Positions 55,130 to 64,000 of a stretch of DNA of 64,000 nt are shown in pieces. Below the pieces are notes generated by a model. That model was not told where the DNA came from. It was given only the letters and a program-made list of their open reading frames with translations, and made no database searches. The position numbers were made by a program, and so were the translations under genes. The stretch's first letter is position 1, and each line of letters opens with the position of its first letter. Origin of the DNA: Favolaschia claudopus (lineage: Eukaryota > Basidiomycota > Agaricomycetes > Agaricales > Mycenaceae); NCBI GenBank assembly GCA_037176885.1, contig JAWWNJ010000205.1:186001-250000 (forward strand), read 5' to 3'.

Positions 55130-56577
55130 CTCACGCAACACGGTCTCGATCACCGGCACTTCGATCGACTGAAGCCGCTGCTGGGATTTGGCTAGGATCG
55201 CAAAACACGTCGATTCGCTTATTGTCACCGAATACAACGAGGGACGCATCGAGACTGTTGCCAGTAGTCAGAGAATAAGTAAGTATTGCCGCGGGAGCAT
55301 TTCTATGGGAGGAAAAGCCAAAAGCCCGTTCGAAACCATGCAGAAAACTGTGCAAAAAGTAGGGGAAATTTGGCTCTGCAGCCGGTCTACATGATCTTAG
55401 AGACGCGTGCTTGATCTGGGACTCCGAGGAGCCGAATTTTACCAATCACAATAAGACTACTACTCCAGTAAGTACAGTACTCGAGGCAGGGCACCCGAAT
55501 GAAGAGAAAAAAATAAAGTTAAAATTTGGAGAAAAAGACCCAGGGACTACTACTGTACTGTCGCACAACCGCGCCAGAAGCCCGACTCAGCCCCTGCGGG
55601 TCCGCCGCAGGGGCTGAGTCAAACACCCAACCACATGCTGTTGCAGCACAAGCGTATGAACCAAGGCAGGATATTGGACGGATGGGGAGTATAGGTGGGT
55701 GGAATGATGTACTTTGTGCGAAGCATTGAAGCGAATTGCCGACTGGGACCGTGATAATCTGTAACATCTATGATCTGTTCGACTTCGACGTTCTCGTGTC
55801 ATACTTGTGTCATACATTATTTTTTGAGCGGATCTACTTAGGATAAGTGAATCGATTTCAAATTTCGCTCTTTGGCGCTGGTGAATATGATCTGAATGAA
55901 AAATCAAACGGATTTGGCACTCCAAGGTTCACCCACCGGCTGTCCCGGTGCTGAGAATTAGCAGACGCAGTCGTGGGAACAGGGAAGTGCCGTAAGTTGT
56001 CTTTGTTATATCCAAAAGTTACCGGCACGTTGATAACCGGCTTTGCCGAATCTTCCTTGCCTCCTCCCACCACCTGCATTTTCCCACTTCTAAACTGTGG
56101 ACAATCCTACCTGGATGCGAGCTGAATGCTTCCGCCCTCTGCGTTTCTGACGGTTTGCCAAGCTGGAGCCTAGCGCCGTGTTTTTCGAATTGGCCGGTGC
56201 GCCTTTTCCCTGCGATTCCGACAGTTTTGCCCGGAAAACATTCGGAACCCCATTGATTCTCTTTGAAATCGTGCCTTTCTTCAAGTTTCTTGGATACCTT
56301 ACGACTCATATGTACTCGATTGACCCACGTACCACCCACACTCCGCCGAGGAATTCCGCATTTTTCCTTTCCCCATTGAAAGAATTTAGAGACTCGCAGC
56401 ACCGCCGATTGCTGGCGCTTCATCTTGCTCGGGTTCAGGTGGAGAGTCACCTCCTGTACTGTATTCGCTGTGGGGCTACGGGCACTATACCCCAGCGCTG
56501 AGAAAGTGCAATAATTTTAGACGACATCAGCTTTCTATCTGCGGCGGCTGACTCAAAACTCCCATGGCTCGGTAAGG
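55130..56577. other. Right flank of transposon pair, no gene supported
   Basis: About 1.45 kb of host sequence up to the promoter of epimerase copy 2. It contains the perfect palindrome listed at 55584-55620. ORFs on both strands are short or unrecognisable (for example 56019-56450, minus). Confidence 0.45.
55584..55620. repeat. Perfect 16-bp-stem palindrome
   Basis: GACTCAGCCCCTGCGG, a 5-base loop GTCCG, then CCGCAGGGGCTGAGTC. The stem is uninterrupted and GC-rich in AT-neutral surroundings. It could be the terminal hairpin of a small rolling-circle element or a miniature repeat, or a structured RNA end; nothing adjacent decides. Confidence 0.8.
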
Positions 56578-56587
56578 CGTATAAGTG
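56578..56587 (+). promoter_or_regulatory. TATA-like box of epimerase copy 2
   Basis: GTATAAGTGC about 88 bp before the ATG at 56669, at a position like that in copy 1. Confidence 0.4.
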
Positions 56588-56668
56588 CGCCATTCATATG
56601 TTCTCTTCTTGTCACTGAGACTCGCTTCTTCACCTCCCCGTCCTCGCTGTCAGTCTTCATCATACAAA

Positions 56669-57742
56669 ATGAAAGTCCTGCTGTTAGGGTGAGTTTAGTT
56701 TTTCGCCAGTGTTGCAGTGTCGACCCAGCTAAGTCATCTTCTCATCATCCAGTGGCACTGGCTTCATAGGATTTCCAGCTGCCCAAGCCCTGGTGCGAAA
56801 GGGATACACAGTTTATTCCCTCGCTCGCACCGAGGCCAAAGAAAAAACTCTTGCAGCCGAGGAAAGTACGTGCACCGTCCAACTTTCTCCTCCTATCTTC
56901 GTTAATATTGTTTTCATTCGCACACACAGTCATCCCAATCTCTGGCGACGTATCCTCCGACGCCTGGATCCCCCTAATCGCCACCCTCGACGTCATAATC
57001 GAAGCCATCACCGCCTCCCCCGACGGCTCCCGCTCCGTCTTCGAACGCGTCGAAAAAGCCGCAACAGAACTCCGCCCACCCGGCTGCCCTCCTCTCTCCT
57101 ACATCTACACCTCAGGCACATGGGTCCACGGCGACAGCCGCACCACCACCGTCACCGACACCACCCCCCTCCTCACCCCCGCGAAACTCGTCACATGGCG
57201 TCCCGCCATCGAGCAGCTCGTCGTCACCAGCACAGTCCTCAACGGTATCGTCATTCGCCCGTCGCTGCTCTACGGCCGCTCTGCCTCGATTCTCGGGCTG
57301 TTGTTTAAAGGGGCGGCGGAGGGGAAGGTGAGTTGGCCGGGGACGCCTGGGGGAAGGTATGCGGTGGTGCATGCGGATGATTTGGCGGAGTTGTATGTGT
57401 TGTGTGCGGAGAAGGCGAGTGTGGTTGGGGGGAAGATATTCGATGGGTCGAATCCGTTGACGGAATCGGTGGATGATTTCTTGGAGAAGCTTGTGAGGGT
57501 TTCGGGCGCGAAGGGGCCGTATGAGTATAGGGAGCCGGCGCATTGTATGTCTTTTTTCCCTGGTATCTTGCTTTGTTTCTTCGACTGACACTACTTTTCT
57601 TCAAGTGTTTGAGGAGGCGATTACCACGACTACGCTTCTTCGTCCGTATCTCGCTAATGCCTTATTGGGCTGGACGCCAAAAAAGCCGGGGCTCATCGAC
57701 GGGTTGGAGGTGTATTACGCTGCTTGGAAGGCTTCTCTCTGA
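56669..57742 (+). CDS. NAD-dependent epimerase/dehydratase-like protein (copy 2)
   Basis: Paralog of 25947-27021 with the same four-exon structure and intron positions. MKVLLLG is joined to GTGFIGFPAAQALVRKG, then AAEE to VIPISGDVSSDAW, then YIYTSGTWVHGD, VTSTVLNGIVIRPSLLYGR and VVHADDLAELYVLCAEKA, with the last exon from FEEAITTTTLLRPYL to YYAAWKASL and the stop at 57740-57742. Differences from copy 1 are mostly conservative (for example DVVIET/DVIIEA, NALMGW/NALLGW). It also lacks an obvious YxxxK after the TSG strand, so an atypical SDR is likely. Substrate unknown. It lies 1.5 kb right of the transposon pair, on the opposite strand to copy 1. Confidence 0.85.
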
Positions 57743-58376
57743 AGTCTGTCTACCTCACGCGATGTAATTGTACGTGTTTAAACTGAAATGTATTCCTTTC
57801 ACAGTTGACGTTCTACGCTGCGAGTTCACTGGCCACCGAGGGTTGCGCTCCAATGTACAATCATTTGATCTTGAAACTCATCTGTCGTATTGGATTCGGG
57901 TTCATATCAGTACCGATCGCGACCGACAATTAAATGTCTGTATTTTAATTTAGAGTGTAACGAGGAATTGACACCTGTACCCTCCTGTTGAAAGCTCCTG
58001 CCGTCTATGGCTGTCAACGGCTACTCAATTTGCGTGCCCGCGACGGGATTCCAGTATGAGTTCACGAAAGATTTATCTTTCGACGTTGGTTGGCCCTTTT
58101 ACTTCATTCTCGGCTCGAAGGGGTCAAGATATACCTTCATAGACAAATGAGAGAGCTCTTCTGGGAAGTTGAGAGAAGGGCGTGAAGGCTCATCTCCTCA
58201 GATTGGAAAGAGATGATCAATTCAACACGAATATCAATACTTGTGAGGAGCATCTGAAATCTGGAGAATTCAGAGGGTTAGTATTCAAGGACATTGTGCT
58301 AAGAATCAAGCATAATACATGGCATAAAGAATGCTTCAATATATACGCTACAACGTCGAATTCGAAGACCAAACCA
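57743..58376. other. Intergenic between convergent epimerase 2 and GATA genes
   Basis: About 630 bp; only shadow ORFs. Presumably the two 3' UTRs; nothing else recognised. Confidence 0.45.
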
Positions 58377-59332
58377 CTACGTTCTCGTCCTCGGCCGAAT
58401 CTTCCCACTCTTAACCTTATCCAACGGCCTTTTCACCCCCTTCGACCGATCATAAACCCCACATGCGTTACACACCAGATTCCCCTCCGGATCCCTCCGC
58501 CATACGCTCGTCTCCCTCGCATGGCAGTGGCTGCACTCCGGGCCTTGAGGCGCAACTTCGCTTCCCTCGTCCTCGGCAGCGTTGGGGAGATCCGCATCGA
58601 TGAGCTGTTGAGGACGCTGCAAGCGACGCTGCTGGACGTACACCCCGCACGCATTACAGAGGGGTTCATGCGTTTGCGGGTCGCGAGGCTCGCCAGAGGG
58701 GGGTAGATTTCGTGCCGCAGTGAGAACATTGCTTGATGCCGCTGAGAATGCTGTCGAAGGCACCGGTCTCTTGTAGCTGTTTGTTCGAAGATGAGGATTG
58801 TTGGGATGGAGATGGGTAGTGGGGGTAGTTATTATGACCTTCAGCGCTAGGGAGAGGAGGAGGAGCGTAGTTATATGGAATTATGGGTGAGGAAGGGGGA
58901 GGTGGGCCGCCGACGGTCATAATGTATTCGTCTAGCGAGTTCGGGGTATACGGTTGGTGCGAAGTGGGATGAGTCCCTAATACAGAGCCGTGTATATACG
59001 CGCCGGGAGTCCCGGGGTATTCCGAGTAAGGATTCAAAGCGCTGCTTTGGTGGTATTGGATCGAATCTGCAGACGACAGCATTCCATGCGCGAAATCGAG
59101 CTGAGACTGTTGTGATGAAGGGTTATACGTCCCATAACCGCTTGGAAACTGTTGCTGAACAGAGTTGGGATCTAAACATATGCGATCGGCGTCGAGTCAA
59201 AGACGCGAGCACGAATATTCGAAACGACTCACAAGAATTTCCAGCTTGATTCGGCGCGTTGTATGGCGCGTGGGGAACATAATCAGAAGACGATCGCGAG
59301 GTATAGTGAGGTCGTTTTGGGTTGCTACCCAT
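58377..59332 (-). pseudogene. Two-finger GATA transcription factor with frameshift in finger 1
   Basis: GATA-type zinc finger protein of about 300 residues. Start MGSNPKRPHYTSRSS at 59332; one intron joins QAGNSY to PNSVQQQFPSGYG, then a Ser/Pro/Tyr/Gln-rich region typical of fungal activators. Finger 1 starts CSHCGTKSTPLWR near 58715 and should end LCNACGVYVQQRR. These two halves are in different frames: between TGGCGA and CGCGACCCG four extra bases (GCCT) are present, giving WRASRPANA and a stop. Finger 2 lies in the second frame: CSHCHARETSVWRRDPEG...VCNACGVYDRSKGVKRPL (C-x2-C-x17-C-x2-C), then a basic tail IRPRTRT and stop at 58377. No intron can remove four bases, so the gene is broken here unless the base calls are wrong. 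Two-finger GATA proteins include iron and nitrogen regulators; which one this is cannot be told. Confidence 0.65.
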
Positions 59333-60343
59333 AGTGCCGATGGATCATGCGTTGTGAGCGTTCAGGAGAATGAGCAGAGACTGTTTCTTACCTCGCTTAT
59401 GAATTTTTCTCAGCGAGTAAGTAAACATCCACAGCCAAACCATTCCCCGCGCTGCGTCTAGATTCTGACATTTGTGAAAGTGACAGATTTTTCCTTAAAC
59501 GGACAGATTTCGACGTTGACGATTGTTTAGATGGGGTTCTTCCGGATGGTTGCGCTCCGTCACCATTTGAAAAACGACGCCAACGAGCATGCATCAGCAA
59601 CGAAGAAACTTAAGTCAAGCTTGGTTAATATTAAACTCACTTCACTTGAAATAAGTGTAATCAAAACACGGACGGAAGGCGGTGTCGCTAGATTACAGGA
59701 TTGGGGTTCAAAAGAAAAGAATGACACAGTCGGGCAGTGGGCCGCCGAGTAGATTCTCCGGTCATCCGCGCGTACGCGCACGAAGAATAAGATCACCATT
59801 ATACGATGATCGAGTTCATGTTCATGCTTCGCAGGATGGGATGTTCACCTGAAAAAAACCATGTGTTCTGTCGTATTAGCAGAGCGAATGTCACGTCAAT
59901 GTCATATTAGACTTACAAACTTGCCACATATGCTACAGAGCTTTATAACTTAGACTTTGAAAGTGGACATGGTTCCCAGATGTTATCGAATCTATCCGTC
60001 GCGAGGGTGCTCAGATCCGATGCTCTGGATGAAGAGAAGGAAGCAGACTCGAGCAACGAGGAGACAGCTCAACAGCTTTGCGGAACCCCAATTTATTTGA
60101 CTCGGGGAATGAAGCGCCTGGACGGAGCGAATCGTGCACGCCTCCGGTGTCCTGGTATCAGAACTCGGGTTGTCGGAATCGGAAGGTCTGAGAAGTGCTC
60201 CAGAGGCATCAGGGTCAAATCAGGGTGAGATTGTGGGCGAAGGCAAGGCAAAGGCAAGGCTGTGTGTGACCGCGACGTCACCTGACGTGACCCGGCATGC
60301 CGTGACTGTTACCGTCACTGATCACCTCTTGTTCCTCCCCTCC
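59333..60343. other. Intergenic between divergent GATA and F-box genes
   Basis: About 1 kb, with short ORFs only (59165-59461, 59531-59752, 59980-60228) and no recognisable family. It should contain both promoters. A GGCAAGGCAAAGGCAAGGC run lies near 60241-60260. Confidence 0.4.
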
Positions 60344-61639
60344 ATGGTCACGACTCGCAGAGCTGCCACCGCCGCCAAATCGATAATTCGGTGGCTTCCC
60401 AACGAAGTTCTGACCACCATAGCACAATATTTACTGGTTCCCGACCTCCATGCTCTCTGCTTGACATCCCGGCTTTTCCGCAATATCGTCGCCCCATTTC
60501 TGTATCGCAGTGTGCAGCTTTCGGATGTTTTCCGCCTGAAAATATTCCTTCATACTATGATGCAGCGCTCTGGGGCCTCTCTTTACCGCCATGTTCACGA
60601 CTTCTGCGCTCCAGACTCCAAGGACCAAAGTGGGTATGTATTTGATTTCTCGTTATCCGCCGTTCCGTACAGCCCTATTTTTGACGTAAAATTGGCGTAG
60701 AACACACGCATCATATACACCACGCATTGTGAAGCATCTAACCACAGTCCTTCTTAATTTCTCCAATCTCCAGATGCTCAATATCCTCGTCACCGAACCC
60801 ATGGCGTTCACCGATCTCCTCGAACGAGCCCACTTTCCGCATCTCATAATGTTTCTATACACAGTTCACTCAGATACCGCCGGTCCCCTCGTTGCCTTCC
60901 TCAACCGCCATCCAACAATCACCCATCTTGCGCTCCTCCTAAACGAGCGGGTAGAACTCCCCGGCTCCGTCGTCATGCCTCGACTCATCAGCCTCAACCT
61001 ACCGAATCACTGTTTCCCGTCTTTCGTTCTCAGCGGGCTTGCGCTCGAATCGGTTTCCATTGTAGTTTTCCCTTTCGAAGTCGAAGACGGGAATCTCTCG
61101 CCCACATTTCTACAGCTGCAAGGGATGACCAGCTTAACGCATGTGCTCATCCATTCAATTGTCGCGCATCTCGATGACACTACGACACTGGAAGCTTTGG
61201 CCGCTCATCTGCCCCAGCTGCACAGAATTACCATCCGCAGGGGTGGATGCGGTCCGGCGAATATCTCCTGGGTTCGTTCGCTTCATTCCGCTGAAACCGA
61301 TCGTCCCGAAATTTTGTTTATCGTTAATGTCCAGGCTACCGCACTCGAACTCGCAACTCAACTCGGAAAATTCAAGTCATTGTGGTTTCTAGAGCTACAC
61401 TCCTTATTGGACGAATCGTGCGACGTAAAGAAGGCACTCAGGTTGTGGGGAGATGCGTGCAGATGTCTTATCATGGTTACATTGAGTGCGTAACTCTTTC
61501 TTTCTGTCTTCTCTTTCGTTCAATTTTCAGTGAAATTGACTTTTCTGCGTCAGATAAGGATAATTGGGAATGGGGTATGACTGGTGGTAAGGAGGTGGAG
61601 TGGGTATTAAGCTCTAACGCTACGTCCGAGTCACGATAG
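60344..61639 (+). CDS. F-box protein with leucine-rich C-terminal region
   Basis: Probable SCF substrate receptor, about 400 residues in three exons. Start MVTTRRAATAAKSI at 60344; an upstream in-frame ATG (60134) adds a region without family features. The F-box reads IIRWLPNEVLTTIAQYL...LCLTSRLFRNIVAPFLYRSVQL. The exon ends DQSG and splices to THASYTPRIVKHLTTVLL. Then come irregular leucine-rich segments (LQMLNILV, LISLNLPNHC, LTHVLIHSIV, LHRITIRRGG). A last intron (donor GTAACT after TLSA) gives a tail with DFSASDKDNWEWG, ending at 61639; the alternative donor would stop after about 20 residues in another frame. It shares architecture with the F-box gene at 12-13 kb but is clearly diverged from it. 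Confidence 0.7.
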
Positions 61640-61888
61640 AGTGTCAATGAAGCCATACGAATGAACTTCCAGAGTTACTCGTCATTGGTAGAGTGTTGGC
61701 TACGTCACGCGCAACTTACCACCAACCGAGAGGGTGCATACCCGTTAGAGCGTCTATACCCATGAATCTGTGTCCCTCAATTCCACGATTTTAGTCTCAA
61801 GGGTTGGCTGTCCGCCTGTCCGCCGTTTGATTTCAGGCAAATAATTCTCCTCCACATGCCCGGGTTTTCAAGTACACTACGAACGATT

Positions 61889-64000
61889 TCACACCAACGC
61901 GGCTGCCAAGAGATCCTGGTAATTTGGAGTTCCAAGTCCAGCTACAGCAAGGTAAGCGATAATACGGTGATAATAAATGAAAACGAACAGAGTGGATCCC
62001 ATCCAGGCGCCGCGTCGAATGCAGCCTAAACGACATCATCCAATCAGTGAGACGAGAATCTATTATAAAATGCCTGCCACGCACCGAAGACGCAGGGCAA
62101 GCCAGCCCAGAGTTATGGCCGATCTTAATGTCGTTGAAGGCAGATGGATTGGTGTAGAGGAATGGGTTAAGAAACCCAAGTACGGGCTTCCCCATCGCGA
62201 GGAGTTGGTCGTTGATCAGCGACACTATAGCGGCTACCGCAGGTGAAGAAGCTGAAGTGCCTCCGATGGCGCCGACCTCTCCGAACAAATTGATGAGGAA
62301 GTTTTGCCCTTGAATAGAGAGATCAGGGTATGCGCGGCTGGTTTGATTGAATTTGCCGTTGCCGGGAAAGTTTGACGGGAGGACCTTCAGGAAATCAGCA
62401 ACAGCGGATTGTTGATAAGATGGCGTGGGGAAGATATTGGAAAACCCGCCGCCTGGATGAAGGATTGAGTTTTTGACTGTCGGTAGAGCAGAGATAAAGA
62501 TAAAGACCTGAGAAGTCTGCTGCAACTTCCGGGTTGAAACCAATAGTTGATCCCACCGCCGTTACCCAGGGACAGGACGCAGGAAAAACCGGAACAAAAA
62601 TACCACAGTCGACGCCGTTGTCGAAGCCACCGTTAACACCCCCCTGAATTCAAGTCAGCCACATATTCGAGAACAAAAGCAATAGCAAACATCGCCTGAG
62701 GCGAAAAGAATGGAGATTCTGATAGTGAAGAAACAGTTTCAGACTGATTTGAATCGGAGAAATGAGAGTCATATTACCCTCTCGCAGATGCGGCGGCGTA
62801 TCCTTCACAAATCTTTGTGCACAGCAAAGGAAATTCGAAAGGTTAATAAGGGTGGACGAGGGAAATAACTCACGTAGCCAACGATTTTCCGAACACCGAC
62901 TCATTATCACCGTACGATGTAGTTACAACTGTGGGCGGATCCTCAACGCCTGAGAGGTATGTAGTCGTAGCCAACAATGCAGTAGGCAATTCCGAGCCGC
63001 CAACGGTGAGAAATTGAAGGGGAACACCGCTAGCTATGCCTGTTTGGAAGTAACGCAATTCAGCATAAAGTCGACTGATGAACTGGTCAGCTACACACCT
63101 GCAGTATATTCAACATCAAGATTCCCCTCCTCACGTCCATCCGTCGGCCCTTGCGGATTGGTTCCACCGTCGATAGCAAATGTGCGGAATGTTTGGTTGG
63201 ATGGCAGGTCCGGACGGAATTGTTTGAGGAATGCCTGTGCTTGATTGAGAAAATCCAGCCGGCGGCACGGAGAAAAATATCGACCTGAAGATCCGCAATT
63301 GAAGCCCATTGATCCAAGTATCCCGTAACCATCAAAGCGTTATTCTGCTGCGTCGCGAGCGTGGTTGGAATATTGTATAGTGCCTGCAGACAGGCCGGCG
63401 TAATAGCGTTGATCGAGTCGCTGGTATTGCAGTCGGCAGGGGCGCTCGCATCACGTTTGAATACTTTGGATTTGAATGACGAAGAGATTGGACGAAATTT
63501 CGGAGTAGCGAACGCCGTGCTTGGGTGAATGACATCAACGTGACCAACCAATTCTATCGGCAGGGAGATAGATAGAGTGCGAATGATAGGAGTGGGGATC
63601 TCAGGATGGGTGTAGTTGGTGTAGGTTGCGCCGAAGAGGGTGTTAGCCTGCCACACGGCCAAAGTAACAGCCACCCAGTCGCCGTGGGGGGAGATGATCG
63701 AGGTATTCAAGCCGTGTGCGGATGTGAACGAGCTGAATGCATTCACAGTGTCAGAGGAAGGTGCCATAAATGTTTTAATCTGTCAATTCAAATGTGTTAC
63801 TTAGGAGCGAAGGATAGAAGATAGAAGACGAACCTCGTCTTGAGACAGCCATCGTCGAAAATCGCGGCTTCCAGGTGTCGCGATGGACAGCAATTTCTCT
63901 TGAAGCCCAGAAATGTTGTTCGACGTCAGGCCAAACCGAAGAGTTAACGTATGGTCTTCTGCAGCAGGACTATGGTTGGTGAACCCAGAGGGTGGTTGGG
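61889..64000 (-). CDS. Sedolisin-family (S53) serine protease, 5' part outside window
   Basis: Secreted acid-acting tripeptidyl-peptidase/grifolisin-type protease; the window cuts its N-terminal signal region. The pro-peptide (TLTLRFGLTSNNISGLQEKL, RDFRRWLSQDE, then SPHGDWVAVTL) precedes the dibasic VFKRDASAP. The catalytic part starts TPACLQALYNIP. Glu and Asp of the triad are in EGNLDVEYTAGVA, the oxyanion Asp in FASGD near 62690, and Ser in GAIGGTSASSPAVAA near 62250. The calcium-site Asps are in AFNDIKIGHNSG and GWDP(L)SGLGTPNYQDLL, brought together by the last intron. Stop TGA at 61889-61891. At least eight short introns. The protein is complete in all catalytic residues. Confidence 0.9.

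Overview
The window looks like nuclear DNA of a mushroom-forming basidiomycete (Agaricomycetes). Genes are split by many 50-70 bp introns with GT-AG ends and CTRAY-like branch sites. The gene families are typical of that group: a STAND/NACHT NTPase, ARM-like proteins, leucine-rich F-box proteins, a CYP63-like P450, sedolisin, pRiA4b ORF-3-like and GATA proteins. No bacterial features (operons, Shine-Dalgarno sites, CRISPR) and no rRNA or tRNA genes were recognised. Gene models were spliced by eye, so exon borders are inferences supported by reading frame and family motifs.

Layout. 1-8 kb: a small CxxC..CxxC protein gene, then an intact NLR-like NACHT gene (+) converging on an ARM-like gene (-). 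8-12 kb: about 4 kb without a supported gene. 12-16 kb: an F-box gene and a CYP63-like P450, both minus strand; the P450 has an apparent one-base loss just before its ExxR motif. 16.9-25.6 kb: a complete autonomous Helitron with one uninterrupted 2,554-codon Rep/helicase ORF (-). Its ends look like the Helitron2 (Helentron) type: a 10-bp terminal inverted repeat plus hairpins. 25.9-42 kb: an NAD-epimerase, an acidic protein of unknown function, the core gene Ran/GSP1, a broken MFS fragment next to an intact MFS transporter, a pRiA4b ORF-3-like gene, and a group of three small secreted-protein genes. One of these three is a GNI-repeat protein spread over eight tiny exons.

42.9-55.1 kb: two head-to-tail, nearly identical 6.1-kb DNA transposons. 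Each encodes a DDE transposase (zinc motif, D-D-E, C-terminal zinc knuckle). The pair is flanked by a 9-bp direct repeat (CCAATCTGG). Copy A is open; copy B has a one-base deletion that breaks the frame. 56.7-64 kb: a second epimerase, closely related to the first and inverted relative to it, a two-finger GATA gene with an apparent frameshift in finger 1, a second F-box gene, and a sedolisin (S53) protease gene cut by the window end.

The host genes do not form an obvious pathway. The main interest is mobile-element biology (a probably young Helitron with an unusual N-terminal region, and the tandem MULE-like pair), three candidate gene lesions, and the small secreted-protein group.
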